The notes: a model not told the origin generated them from the sequence alone. A stretch of DNA of 41,072 nucleotides from Thermoguttaceae bacterium (GCA_025062105.1 JANXAQ010000181.1:1-41072); one strand, 5' to 3'. Shown: positions 1 to 7,946, numbered from the stretch's first letter. Numbers and translations: made by a program.

Positions 1-202
1 CCGGCCCTTCCACTGGCATCTCCAAAGGCAAAAAGCTCTGCGGATTCCAGATTCCAGGGGCTATGAGTCTCTGGAAGGAGTTTAGGTGTGTATATCTGGA
101 AGTGGGTAGGTTCTGTGCAAAGTTGGCTTTCTGGGGGGTTAGGCTTATTTTGCCTATATTGTCTATCTTGCCCAATTCCCCCACAGAATTTCAGCCGCAC
201 CC
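1..202 (+). mobile_element. Family E element, right part (MITE-like, cut by window edge)
   Basis: The sequence ends in CCACAGAATTTCAGCCGCACCC, close to the right terminal repeat of the complete E copies at 17477-17773 and 26641-26931. The interior (GGAAGGAGTTTAGG..., TTCTGTGCAAAG..., TATTGTCTAT) matches those copies in order. No coding potential is seen. The left end lies outside the window. Confidence 0.7.
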
Positions 203-301
203 GTAACAGACCTGCCTAATGGGGTAAGCTAAAGGAGTCAGCACTTCGTCTAGTAGAAATAATCAAAGTCTAGGGAACGGGCAATTTATCTGTAACTACT
301 T

Positions 302-412
302 GGCTCTGTTGAACCCCTTTCTGCTCGGAGGCCTAAACCCACCAAAACGGAAGCAAAACCGACCAGTATGGGCAAGACCTCCTCAGACTGCGGGCAACTT
401 TTCAACAGAGCC
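302..412 (+). mobile_element. Family B element, copy 1 (111 bp, perfect 9-bp target duplication)
   Basis: It begins GGCTCTGTTGAA and ends TTCAACAGAGCC, a perfect 12-bp terminal inverted repeat. TAACTACTT flanks it directly at 293-301 and 413-421. Its interior is shared with copies at 4604-4712 (inverted) and 32758-32869. It has no room for a transposase, so it fits a non-autonomous MITE. The duplication is the footprint of a true insertion. Confidence 0.88.
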
Positions 413-551
413 TAACTACTTCATATACAAGCACTTAGAGAGAAGCTATTTCTTCTACCTAAAAGGCTTCCAGAGATGTTTCAGATCGGTTTTTGCTATG
501 GCCTCCCAGGACAACCCCAAGGGGACAGGGTTACGAAAGGTCTTAAATTAA

Positions 552-739
552 GAAACCTATCCAAAATCCTGAACATATAGTGAACTTTATGGACTTTGGA
601 TTCTATAGCGGTTTGGTTCTTCTACCCGAACACTTACTATCTATTGGGTGCTAGCAATGTTGCAGATCTATATGTTGTGTTAGAGGAAGGATATCCAAAA
701 TGGTATAAAAATATCCGCATTGAATTATGCAAAGGCTCC
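552..739 (+). mobile_element. Family C element, forward copy
   Basis: This is a diverged full-length C copy. It contains CCTGAACATATAGTGAACTT, ATCTATTGGGTGCTAGCAAT, TGGTATAAAAATAT and ends GAATTATGCAAAGGCTCC. It abuts the family A copy that starts at 743. Confidence 0.8.
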
Positions 740-742
740 TTA

Positions 743-894
743 ACTCGAGTTTTGCCAATTTTAGCTTTCTCCCGGAGGGGAAAAGTTCTAACTTCTTGTA
801 AATATTGGACTTAGGAAAATCGGTGAACAAAAGGATGTTTCGGCGTAACTCTTGGAAGCAAAAGCAGTTAGGAAAAATGGCAAAAGTCGAGCTT
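743..894 (+). mobile_element. Family A element, copy 1
   Basis: The left end CTCGAGTTTTGCCAATTTT and right end AAAAATGGCAAAAGTCGAGC form the A terminal inverted repeat. The interior has the family landmarks GGGGAAAAGTTCTAACT, ATTGGACTTAGG and GTAACTCTTGGAAGC. TTAACTC occurs at both edges, but it overlaps the TIR, so a target duplication is only suggested. Confidence 0.8.
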
Positions 895-1131
895 AACTCT
901 TTCGAGGTATCCCAAAGAGCTCTTAACCCGGAAAATGAACCTAACTGATGATCGTGCATATGTTAGTACAAAGTGTTCCCGTCCCCTCTATGGCCCGAAC
1001 CAAACCGCTGTACTGGCCCCTAGCGCGGAGGCTAGCCTACCCAACTAGAACAGTTAAGCCGTTTTTGGTCCTCTCCGTCCAAATAGGGAGAAAAAGAAGC
1101 CCCAGACTTCTCGTAAAATAAAAGGTTAGAA
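895..1131. other. Gap with no recognised feature
   Basis: No ORF with protein-like composition, RNA gene or clear repeat was recognised between the A copy on the left and the C fragment on the right. It may hold decayed repeat remnants. Confidence 0.4.
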
Positions 1132-1567
1132 GGAACCTCTGCAAAATACTAAACACATAGTGAACTTACGGAACCCCTAAGCTCGACTTTTGCCATTTTT
1201 GACCATGTAGCGAATGGGCCACACTCTAACTCTTTGTCGGCATTAGGGTTAGGAAATTGCATGTACAAATGAAAGGTGCTCCATAACTTTCGATGCCAAA
1301 ATAAGTCTGTGAAAATGGAAAAAGTCGAGCTAAGGGGCTGTCTGGAAATCAAGACTTGGGCGTTTCCCGATAGATTTTAGGAACCTCTGCATAATTCAAA
1401 GGAGATATTTTGATACCATTTTGGCTGTTTCCTTCTAACACAGCATATAGAGTTGTTAGCATTGCAACCACCCAAAAGTTAGTAGCTGTCCAGGTAGGGT
1501 AATCGAACGGCTAGAGAATTAAATGTTGACAAAGTTCACTAGATGTTCAGGATTTTGCAGAGGCTTC
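1132..1567. mobile_element. Nested cluster: C fragment, A, D fragment, C reverse
   Basis: The first 44 bp (from GGAACCTCTGCAAAATACT) are the left end of a C copy. Family A follows at about 1175-1337, with ends CCCCTAAGCTCGAC and GTCGAGCTAAGGGG. A short D end (GGGCTGTCTGGAAATC) follows, then a full C copy in reverse at 1380-1567 ending GATTTTGCAGAGGCTTC. The C fragment stops where A begins, so C was probably present first. Confidence 0.72.
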
Positions 1568-1680
1568 TTTAGAGTAACCGGATTGCCTAGCAAAAGACAG
1601 GAAAAATAGGCATATTCGGAATGTTAGGTAATCCAACTACTGAGCTGATTTGTGCTGGAAAAACGCATTTCTAGACGGCC

Positions 1681-1843
1681 TCTAACCTCGACTTTTGCGT
1701 ATTTTTTTAACTTTTTTGTTTCCAGCAGTTACAACGAAGCCACCGTTTGTTCACTCAATTGCCTAAGTCCAATAATTTCAAGGAGTTAGGACATTCCCCT
1801 TCCAGGGGGGGAAGCCAAAAATGGCAAAAGTCGAGCTAAGAGG
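1681..1843 (-). mobile_element. Family A element, reverse orientation
   Basis: The ends are TCTAACCTCGACTTTTGC and GGCAAAAGTCGAGCTAAGA. The interior reads TTTCCAGCAGTTACAACGAA and CCTAAGTCCAATAATT, which are the complements of the forward landmarks. Confidence 0.78.
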
Positions 1844-1978
1844 CGGTTTCCAATGGGTTTTGGCCTACCGGGCCCTTTACCATCCACACTCCTTAAAAAC
1901 AGGGATTCTTGAGATTCTGCGGCATTTAAGCAGGAAACCTCCTCCTCGTAGAAAATATTTTTCAGAACAGCCTCTAAG
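1844..1978 (+). repeat. Family D repeat
   Basis: The segment GGCGGTTTCC...TGGGTTTTGGCC...AAACAGGG...GATTCTG...GGCATTTA...TAGAAAATA is the reverse complement, with mismatches, of 4921-5073. It abuts the A copy on its left, as other D copies also abut A. Confidence 0.65.
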
Positions 1979-1994
1979 TCAGTAGGGAGTGCCC

Positions 1995-2128
1995 AGCCCC
2001 TTCAAAGAGCTACTATCTGCAGGTTGCTAACAGTGCCAGCAGTCTTATATATTGTGGGAGTAGAGTGGAGAGGTCAAAACGGTGTAAAAATATCTTCTTT
2101 AAATTATGCAAAGTTTCCCAAAATACCT
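1995..2128 (+). mobile_element. Family C element, right portion
   Basis: It contains GGTTGCTAACAGTGCCAGCA, TATATATTGTGGGAGTAGAG, GGTGTAAAAATAT and TTTAAATTATGCAAAGTTTCC, in the order of the C consensus. The left half is missing or very diverged. Confidence 0.6.
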
Positions 2129-2239
2129 CCTTGACCAATGCGGAGGTCCCAAACATCTTTCTAGATCCCGCTAGACCAATGGTTAAAGGATTTTCATCAA
2201 CAGAGTCTTTTGGGATTCCTTAGGTACGATTCAGCTACC

Positions 2240-2935
2240 ATGGCGATGTTACCTCCTTCCAGGTATTTTCCTCCGGCCGAATACGCCACGGAGGAGGGAC
2301 TGGTGGCCATCGGAGGATGCCTGGAACCTGATTGGCTGTTAGATGCCTACCAACATGGTATCTTCCCATGGCCATGTGGGGACGATCGTTGGCCAATTCC
2401 TTGGTTTTCGCCGGACCCACGAGCGGTGCTGGAGTTTGATCGCCTTCATATTTCCCGAAGTCTGCGCCGGACCTTACGCAAAGGAATCTTTCAGGTTACC
2501 TGCGATCAGGCATTTGCGGAGGTAATCCGAGGTTGTGCTGAAGCACCCGGCCGTCGCGGTGCCACCTGGATTACTCCGGCGATGATCCGTGCTTATTGCC
2601 GGTTGCATCAGCTAGGCTATACCCATTCTGTAGAAGTTTGGCAGGACGAGAAATTGGTCGGCGGTGTGTATGGAGTAGCCGTGGGAGGGGCCTTTTCGGC
2701 AGAATCCATGTTCCATTTGGTCTCCGACGCCTCCAAAGTGGCCCTAGTTCACCTGGTCCGTCGTCTGCAGGCCCAAGGCTATCAACTGGTAGATGTTCAG
2801 GAAATGTCGCCCCATCTAGCACGTCTGGGCGCCCGCACCATTCCTCGGCAAGAATTTCTGCGACGGTTGGCCGAGGCTTTGACCCTGCCGGTGCAATTCG
2901 GTCCCCCAGGCATATTACACTTCCATTGGCCGTAA
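2240..2935 (+). CDS. aat: Leucyl/phenylalanyl-tRNA--protein transferase
   Basis: The product attaches Leu or Phe from aminoacyl-tRNA to N-terminal Arg or Lys of proteins, marking them for ClpAP in the bacterial N-degron pathway; it acts in the cytoplasm. The 231-aa protein shows the family blocks in order: EGLVAIGG, GIFPWP, WFSPDPRAVL, TWITPAMIRAYCRLH, the GGVYGVAVGGAFSAESMFH core with the following ASK, and the C-terminal VDVQEMSPHLARLGAR. Length is normal. The open frame extends 10 codons upstream to a TTG, but the ATG at 2240 (MAMLPPSRYFPP) matches the usual N-terminus; a second ATG at 2246 is possible. No strong Shine-Dalgarno is visible. It stands alone between repeat-filled gaps. Confidence 0.93.
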   Translation: MAMLPPSRYFPPAEYATEEGLVAIGGCLEPDWLLDAYQHGIFPWPCGDDRWPIPWFSPDPRAVLEFDRLHISRSLRRTLRKGIFQVTCDQAFAEVIRGCAEAPGRRGATWITPAMIRAYCRLHQLGYTHSVEVWQDEKLVGGVYGVAVGGAFSAESMFHLVSDASKVALVHLVRRLQAQGYQLVDVQEMSPHLARLGARTIPRQEFLRRLAEALTLPVQFGPPGILHFHWP

Positions 2936-2986
2936 CTTCCGAGAATACCACTTGCATAGAATCCGGACTTGCCCATTCAGAGCAAG

Positions 2987-3329
2987 GGAACCTCTGCAAA
3001 AACCGGAACATATAATGGACTTTAGGAACCTTTGATTTGGCAGAGAGAGACCTGCCCCTTCAAAGTCCTCCTATCTGTAAGTTGTTAAGCGCTATATATT
3101 GGATTAGAGGGGGAGGGTTCCAAAATGGCGTAAATATCTTCGGAACCTCTGCATAATTCAAGGGTAATATTTTTATACCATTTTGGCTGTCCTTCCTCTA
3201 ACACCACATATAGAGCTCCGGCATTGCTAGCATCCAATAGATAGTAGGTGTTCGGATAGAAGAACCCCACGGCTATAGAATCAAAAGTCCATAAACTTCA
3301 CTACATGTTCAGGATTTTGCAGAGGTTCC
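2987..3329. mobile_element. Head-to-head family C pair
   Basis: A forward C copy (2987-about 3140, from GGAACCTCTGCAAAAACC) loses its right end after GGCGTAAATATCTT. It is followed at once by a complete reverse C copy (3142-3329, GGAACCTCTGCATAATTC to TTTTGCAGAGGTTCC). The same arrangement recurs at 7594-7946. Confidence 0.8.
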
Positions 3330-3369
3330 CTTCTTTAAAATTATGAAGGTTATGAAGGGGCTCCAATAA

Positions 3370-3601
3370 TATTCGGCTACACAAGGCTAACCCTGGAAAT
3401 ATAGCCTTACCCAAAACCTATTCATGTTACTTCCGGATATGCAGACCTAAACTTCTCCCAGCCAGTCATAGCCTCTGGATCGGGAATACTGAGACGGTAT
3501 TTCCTGTTTCCTGCAGATGCCAGACAAAGACCCTGGGATGGAACTGGGCACTAGCTATCTTCGCCATTCCTCCTAAACGGACTACGAAAAATCAGCTCCA
3601 C
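3370..3601 (-). mobile_element. Family E element, reverse, diverged and truncated
   Basis: The complement reads GTGGAGCTGATTTTTCGTAG at its left end, then GGCGAAGATAGCTAG, GAGGCTATGACTGG, GAAGTTTAGGTCTGCATATC and GGTTTTGGGTAAGGCT. These match complete E copies in order. The other terminus is not clean. Confidence 0.6.
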
Positions 3602-3629
3602 TGAAGTGCCGCCAAAATATGGAAGCTGA

Positions 3630-3770
3630 ATATTACCTTTTGGGCTTCGTCCGGGGGAAAGCTCTAACTCCTTTAGCTATTGAAGGTAGGCAATGGAGTG
3701 AACGAAAGTTTGGTTTGTCGTAACTCGCGGAGAAAAACCACGTTGGGAAAACGGCAAAAGTCAAGCTAAA
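3630..3770 (+). mobile_element. Family A element
   Basis: The right end GGCAAAAGTCAAGCTAAA and interior CTAACTCCTTTAGCTATTG and CGTAACTCGCGGAG match family A. The left end (TTACCTTTTGGGC) is decayed. Confidence 0.65.
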
Positions 3771-3830
3771 AGGGTGGCTGAAAAGGGATTGGGCCACTTT
3801 TCCCTATCCCCCAGGCCGGTGAAGACTTTG

Positions 3831-3893
3831 GCTAACCAAGCTATCCAAATCCCGGACTGTAGCCCTGCTTGTGGGGGAAACAACTTGGTTAAG
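3831..3893 (+). repeat. Upstream copy of a repeat pair flanking the QueD-family gene
   Basis: About 63 bp containing CTATCCAAATC, CTGTAGC, GTGGGGGAAA and ACTTGG. It matches 4509-4575 in the same orientation with moderate divergence. The repeat is open in frame with the downstream gene, but its presence after the gene argues that it is not coding. Confidence 0.55.
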
Positions 3894-3917
3894 GAAATTT
3901 TCGGTTCCGAAAGGGCG

Positions 3918-4460
3918 ATGAGTATGTTTCGTGTTGTGCGAGAGTTTCAGTTCTGTTATGGACACCGATTGCTTGAATATGAAGGTAAATGCCGTTTTTT
4001 ACATGGGCATAATGCCAAAGCATTGGTGGTGCTGGAAGCAGCTCAGTTGGATTCCAAGGGAATGGTGTTAGATTTTGGGGAAGTGAAGCGTCGGCTAGGC
4101 CAATGGATTGAGGAGAACCTGGACCATCGGATGATCCTGCATCGGCTGGATCCGGTCGTCCCGATCCTACTGGAAGCGGGCGAAACACTATTTCTTTTGG
4201 ACGTCAATCCCACGGCCGAGCACATTGCTCAGTTGCTTTGGGAACAGGCCCAGCGGTTGGGCCTTCCGGTAGTGGAGGTGGCCTTTTGGGAAACCCCACA
4301 TTGTCAGGCTGTTTTTGCAACTTCTGGGGGGGCTATTGCCCCCAATGTGCATCAAGCTAGGCCGATTCATGGCCAACTGATTCCGCCTCGCAACCCTGGC
4401 CCAGTCATGCCCCAACCAGCTTCTCAGCCCCCCGCAGATTCTCTTTCAGCAGTTGTCTGA
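3918..4460 (+). CDS. 6-carboxy-tetrahydropterin synthase / 6-pyruvoyl-tetrahydropterin synthase family protein
   Basis: Members bind Zn2+ and convert dihydroneopterin triphosphate to 6-carboxy- or 6-pyruvoyl-tetrahydropterin; QueD acts in queuosine and 7-deazapurine synthesis. The 180-aa product has the zinc ligands H16 (CYGHRL) and H29/H31 (FLHGHNAKA), the catalytic Cys25 just before them, DFGEVK, the DHRMIL block, NPTAEHIAQLLW and the final WETPHCQAVF. About 45 residues after the core are Pro- and Ala-rich, an untypical tail. The frame is open from 3774, but that stretch contains repeat sequence shared with 4509-4575, so I start at the ATG at 3918; the ATG at 3924 is an alternative. No other queuosine gene is nearby. 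Which of the two activities it has cannot be told. Confidence 0.88.
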   Translation: MSMFRVVREFQFCYGHRLLEYEGKCRFLHGHNAKALVVLEAAQLDSKGMVLDFGEVKRRLGQWIEENLDHRMILHRLDPVVPILLEAGETLFLLDVNPTAEHIAQLLWEQAQRLGLPVVEVAFWETPHCQAVFATSGGAIAPNVHQARPIHGQLIPPRNPGPVMPQPASQPPADSLSAVV

Positions 4461-4508
4461 CAAGGAGGTAGCCAATTCTTCATTTTCCAACGTTCGGTGA
4501 GGGCTCTG

Positions 4509-4575
4509 AATAGCCAAAGTGTCCAAATCTTGAGCTGTAGCTCCTCTTGATGGGGGAAATACCTTGGCAGCCAAG
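4509..4575 (+). repeat. Downstream copy of the repeat pair flanking the QueD-family gene
   Basis: It contains GTGTCCAAATCTTGAGCTGTAG, shown here by its key blocks TCCAAATC, CTGTAGC, TGGGGGAAAT and CCTTGG, matching 3831-3893 in the same orientation. Confidence 0.55.
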
Positions 4576-4603
4576 TGAACTAAAATGGCTTTTCAGACAG
4601 TCT

Positions 4604-4712
4604 GGCTGTGTTGGAAGTTTGTTCGCAGCCGGAGAGGTTTGCTCATATTGGTCGGTTTTGCTTCAGTTTTGGTGGGTTTAAGCCTCCGACCGGAAAGCGT
4701 TTCAACACAGCC
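4604..4712 (-). mobile_element. Family B element, copy 2 (109 bp)
   Basis: It begins GGCTGTGTTGGAA and ends TTTCAACACAGCC. The interior is the reverse complement of copy 1 (CATATTGGTCGGTTTTGCTT, GGTGGGTTTAAGCCTCCGAC). The 9-bp flanks AGACAGTCT (4595-4603) and AGACACTCC (4713-4721) agree at 7 of 9 positions, a decayed target duplication. Confidence 0.82.
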
Positions 4713-4721
4713 AGACACTCC

Positions 4722-4920
4722 CTAAATTCCACTTTTGCCATGTCCGATCCCGCCATGGGAAAAGCATGTTCTACCTCCTAGCAACGATTGCACTTAGAAC
4801 TTCTAAAAATGGAATTGCGCGAAAGCCAAGAAGGCATCTACCGCTCATAAACAGAGACAGAGGAAGAAAACCACATGTTGTTAGTGGCACTTAGTTCGAT
4901 TTTTGCCATTCTTAGAAGGT
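4722..4920. repeat. Degenerate family A fragments
   Basis: ATTCCACTTTTGCCATG near 4724 and TTCGATTTTTGCCATTCTTAG near 4890 are A-type ends without a complete interior. Confidence 0.45.
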
Positions 4921-5073
4921 AATCCGAAAAAGCATTTTCTATGATGAAAGGCGGTTTCCTTCCTAAATGCCCCAGAATCCCCAAACTCCCTGTTTTTGAG
5001 AAGTGTCGAGGGTAAGAGCCGGTCGGCCAAAACCCATCAGAAACCGCCCAAATCCCAATTGCAGGACAGCCTC
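4921..5073 (-). repeat. Family D repeat, reverse
   Basis: It contains TTTTCTATGATGAAAGGCGG, AAATGCCCCAGAATC, TCCCTGTTTTTGAGAAG, GGCCAAAACCCATCAGAAAC and ends AATTGCAGGACAGCCTC. It is the complement of 1844-1978 and resembles 34294-34447. It abuts a family A copy at 5074. Confidence 0.68.
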
Positions 5074-5225
5074 TTAGCTCGACTTTTGCCATTTTTAGCT
5101 TCCTCCCGGAGGGGAAAAGTTCTAACTTCTTAATATTGGAGTTAGGAAATTGGGCGAACAAAAGGAGGTTTCGTTGTAACTCCTGGAAACAAAAGCAGTT
5201 AGGAAAAATGCCAAAAGTCGCGCTT
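5074..5225 (+). mobile_element. Family A element, well-preserved copy
   Basis: The left end CTTAGCTCGACTTTTGCCAT is intact and the right end AAAAATGCCAAAAGTCGCGC nearly so. The interior GGAGGGGAAAAGTTCTAACT, ATTGGAGTTAGGAAATTG, GTTTCGTTGTAACTCCTGG and AAGCAGTTAGG serves as a good reference for the family. Confidence 0.85.
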
Positions 5226-5438
5226 CGAGTGCTGCCTAAAGGGGAGAGCTCTAACTGTCTGAAGTTATTGGACTGAGGAAATTATGTGGCCGAAAACAGA
5301 GCTTGTCGTAACTTCTGGGGAACATTAGGGAAAATGGGAAAAGTGGCGCTTAGAAGCTGTCCTGAAATGGGATTTTTAGTGCTTTAGGTGGGTTTTTGGG
5401 ACTGAGCATTCCATCTAGAAAAACTGGGTAAAATAGAG
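5226..5438 (+). mobile_element. Second family A copy in tandem plus D end
   Basis: Family A (5226-5352) has a decayed left end, then GAGAGCTCTAACTG, TATTGGACTGAGG, TCGTAACTTCTGG and right end AAATGGGAAAAGTGGCGCTTAG. It follows directly on the previous A copy. A D-type end, GCTGTCCTGAAATGGGATTT, starts at 5355. Confidence 0.65.
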
Positions 5439-5439
5439 G

Positions 5440-5625
5440 CTGGGAACTTCTCCATAATCCTGAACATAGCGTGAACTATATGAACTTTTGATTTGGTAGG
5501 CTTTCTCCTTCCTCATCCAAACACCTACTCTGTCGGGCGCTAGCAGTCCTAGCAACCCAATATGTTGTGTCTATCCCGGAAGGAATCAAAGGGGATTCTC
5601 TCTCGAATGATGCAGAGATTCCGTT
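5440..5625 (+). mobile_element. Family C element, diverged
   Basis: GGAACTTCTCCATAATCCTG, GAACTTTTGATTTGG, GGGCGCTAGCAGTCCTAGC, CAATATGTTGTGT and GATGCAGAGATTCC follow the C order with many substitutions. Confidence 0.6.
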
Positions 5626-5639
5626 CCAAGGAGTTTGGA

Positions 5640-5775
5640 GCCCTCCGGAGAACTCTATTTACCAGACGAGAAAAGCTTTTCGGGACAACTTCGTAGGAAT
5701 TCATATGAACGAAGGGAGGTATCGCCCTAAGTTCTGGAAGTAAAGGCAGTTAGAAAAAAATGGCAAAAAGTCCCG
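5640..5775 (+). mobile_element. Family A element, degenerate, right end intact
   Basis: It contains CTAAGTTCTGGAAGTAAAGG and the right end GTTAGAAAAAAATGGCAAAA. The ATG in this terminal repeat (5760) is in frame with the aminotransferase downstream. Confidence 0.55.
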
Positions 5776-5984
5776 AGAATGTTATCCCGCCTTTAAAGAT
5801 GCTGTTGTCTCCGGCTAGGGCCGATTGGTCTAGCGGTGCGATCCCGATTTCAAAAGTTCGCTTGACGCGGATGACTGGATTCCCTACAGTTCGGCCTGTT
5901 CCGGAGAGGAAAACTCACGGAGTCAGTAAAGCCGATTTTATTGTATTGGTCTGCCGAGTACTTAATTGGTTGATTTGCATAGCC

Positions 5985-7175
5985 ATGGTGCCGACGAATC
6001 TTTCCCAGGGTTTTCAAGTTCCCCAAATCTCTCAAAATATCCAATCTGCCCATCCTATCCCGCTTCTGGACCTGGGGCGCCAACATCGCCCCATCCGCCA
6101 GCAAGTCCTGGAGGCACTGGCCCGGGTGTATGATAGCGGTGCGTTCGTCCTGGGGCCAGAGGTCCAAAAGCTGGAGGCCGCCTTTGCCCAGTATTGCCAG
6201 GTGCGGCATGCCATTGGCTGTGCTTCAGGAAGCGATGCGCTGTTACTTGCCCTGATGGCTTTGGACGTTGGCCCAGGCGATGAGGTGATCCTGCCGAGCT
6301 TTACCTTTTTCTCCACGGCTTCAGCGGTTACCCGGCTTGGAGCACGTCCGGTCTTTGCCGATATCGATCCCCACAGCTTTACGATCGATCCGCAGCATGT
6401 AGCTCAGCTAATTACCCCGCGGACAAAGGTGCTTTTGCCGGTACATCTATTTGGCCAGTGTGCCGACATGGAGGCTTTGGGGCGGTTAGCCGCCCACTAC
6501 GGACTAGCCATTGTCGAAGACTGCGCCCAATCCATCGGAGCCTGGTGGGATGGCAAACCGTGCGGTTCGTTGGGGGATATTGGCTGTTTTAGCTTCTACC
6601 CAACCAAGAATCTGGGTGGAGCCGGCGACGGCGGTATGTTGACTACCGTCCGGGACGACTTGGCTCACAAGCTCCGCCTTTTGCGTGTCCACGGCATGGA
6701 ACCCCGCTATTATCATAAGCTCATTGGGATCAACAGCCGACTGGATTCCTTCCAGGCTGCCGTATTGAACGTCAAGTTCCCTTATCTGGAGCAGTGGACG
6801 GCTTGTCGGCAGACCAATGCCGCCCGCTATCAGGAGCTTTTTACCCAGGCCGGATTAGACAAAATTTTAGGTCTTCCTCAGGTTCAGCCCCGCTGTCGGC
6901 ATGTCTGGAACCAGTATGTCATTCGGGTACCGAACAAGCAACGAGATCGACTCCGACAGTTCCTTGCCGAAGCCAAAATCGGAACCGAAATCTACTATCC
7001 CCTGGGACTGCATCAGCAGGAATGTTTCGGGTTTTTAGGTTATCGGCCTGGCGATTTACCCTATACAGAACGTGCTGCCCAGGAGGTCCTGGCCCTACCG
7101 ATCTTTCCGGAGCTCACCGCCAACGAACAAGAGCGTATCGTCTCTGCCATCGCCGCCTTTTTCGAAAAAGGCTAG
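5985..7175 (+). CDS. DegT/DnrJ/EryC1/StrS-family PLP-dependent sugar aminotransferase
   Basis: These enzymes transaminate keto-sugar nucleotides to give amino sugars for surface polysaccharides or glycan modification. The 396-aa product is of normal length (fold-type I aspartate aminotransferase superfamily). It shows SGSDALLLAL (PLP phosphate binding), PSFTFFSTASAV, D179 in IVEDCAQSIGA (pairs with the pyridine nitrogen), and the Schiff-base Lys208 in SFYPTKNLGGAGDGGM. RVHGMEPRYYH, GINSRLDSFQAAVL and IGTEIYYPLGLHQQECF follow. The frame is open another 75 codons to an ATG at 5760, which lies in a family A terminal repeat. I prefer the ATG at 5985, which starts close to the conserved IPLLDLGRQH block, although no Shine-Dalgarno precedes it. 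No sugar-biosynthesis partners are adjacent, so the substrate is unknown. Confidence 0.92.
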   Translation: MVPTNLSQGFQVPQISQNIQSAHPIPLLDLGRQHRPIRQQVLEALARVYDSGAFVLGPEVQKLEAAFAQYCQVRHAIGCASGSDALLLALMALDVGPGDEVILPSFTFFSTASAVTRLGARPVFADIDPHSFTIDPQHVAQLITPRTKVLLPVHLFGQCADMEALGRLAAHYGLAIVEDCAQSIGAWWDGKPCGSLGDIGCFSFYPTKNLGGAGDGGMLTTVRDDLAHKLRLLRVHGMEPRYYHKLIGINSRLDSFQAAVLNVKFPYLEQWTACRQTNAARYQELFTQAGLDKILGLPQVQPRCRHVWNQYVIRVPNKQRDRLRQFLAEAKIGTEIYYPLGLHQQECFGFLGYRPGDLPYTERAAQEVLALPIFPELTANEQERIVSAIAAFFEKG

Positions 7176-7191
7176 CAGTTCAGCCCAGGGG

Positions 7192-7352
7192 GCTTAGCTC
7201 GACTTTTGCCTATTGGCCTAACTCCTCTTGGCTCTGAGCGTTACGGCGCTATCAGCCTTTGGTTCCCCAATTTCCTAACTGCAATAGCTGCAAGCAGTTA
7301 GAGCATTTTTCTTCCCAGCCGAGTGCCACAATGCCAAAAGTCGAGCTTAGAG
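7192..7352 (-). mobile_element. Family A element, reverse
   Basis: Ends GGCTTAGCTCGACTTTTGCC and ATGCCAAAAGTCGAGCTTAG. The interior is in reverse orientation (CCTAACTCCTCTTGG, CAATTTCCTAACTGC, CAGTTAGAGCATTT). It begins 17 bp after the aminotransferase stop. Confidence 0.78.
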
Positions 7353-7519
7353 GCTCTTAATTTTTCTTTCTTCTGCCCCTGTAGCCAGCCGGCTGGGGCG
7401 ATGCGAAAGCTGCTCCACCTGCCTTTTTGCCCCCGCAGTCGGCTTCTGCTTCGGATCCGAGCTTTTTTCCACCCTTCGGCCACGGCGATCACTTCAGCCG
7501 GGTGAGGTATTCCCAACAT
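7298..7519 (-). CDS. Doubtful 73-aa ORF running into a family A element
   Basis: The N-terminal half (MLGIPHPAEVIAVAEGWKK) looks protein-like and the region 7360-7510 is more GC-rich than the neighbouring repeats. The last 20 or so codons read through the family A terminal repeat (LRASKLDF), and no Shine-Dalgarno precedes the ATG. I do not recognise a family. It may be a remnant of an older gene cut by the repeat, or chance. Confidence 0.2.
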   Translation of the reverse strand: MLGIPHPAEVIAVAEGWKKARIRSRSRLRGQKGRWSSFRIAPAGWLQGQKKEKLRASKLDFWHCGTRLGRKML

Positions 7520-7593
7520 TTGCTGAACACAGAATCATCAAAATCTAACTCTTTGAACTAAACGAAGGCACAAAAAGGATCCCTGTGGCGTTG

Positions 7594-7946
7594 GGAACCT
7601 CCGCCAAATACTGAACATATAGTGAGCTTGATGTACTTTCGATTCGATAGGGATTGCACGCTTCATTCAAAGCTTACGCTATGGAGTTGGCTAGTAGTGT
7701 TGCCATCCTATCCATTCGGGTAGAAGAGGGAGAAGAATCAAATGGTGTAAAAATAGCTAGGAACCTGTGCATAATTTGAGGAATATATTTTTATGCCATT
7801 TTGGTTCCCTTTACGTCTGACCTCCTATGTAGGGTTGTTAGCACTGCTAGCAACCTACATTGAGTAAGTGTTGGAATCTCGGGGCCAAGCCTTACCAAAT
7901 CAAAAGTTCATATAGTTTATGTGTTCAAGATTTTGCAGAGGTTTCC
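7594..7946. mobile_element. Second head-to-head family C pair
   Basis: A forward C copy starts GGAACCTCCGCCAAATACTG and stops at GGTGTAAAAATAGCTA (7760). A complete reverse copy follows at once (GGAACCTGTGCATAATTTG at 7761 to TTTTGCAGAGGTTTCC at 7946). The junction falls at nearly the same consensus position as in the pair at 2987-3329. Confidence 0.8.

Noticed and set aside
1-2209. Short ORFs of 60-100 codons in the first gap.
   Set aside because: They run across repeat elements B, C and A, lack ribosome sites and have no protein-like pattern.
3774-3917. 48-codon N-terminal extension of the QueD-family protein.
   Set aside because: It lies in repeat sequence that recurs after the gene; the conserved domain starts at 3918.
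5818-5897. tRNA-like stretch: GGGCCGA and TCGGCCT can pair, with GATTGGTCTAGCGGT resembling a tRNA D-arm.
   Set aside because: The T-loop GTTCGA and a proper anticodon stem are missing. At most a decayed tRNA fragment.
5760-5984. 75-codon N-terminal extension of the aminotransferase.
   Set aside because: It starts in a family A terminal repeat and precedes the normal family N-terminus; kept only as a finding to test.
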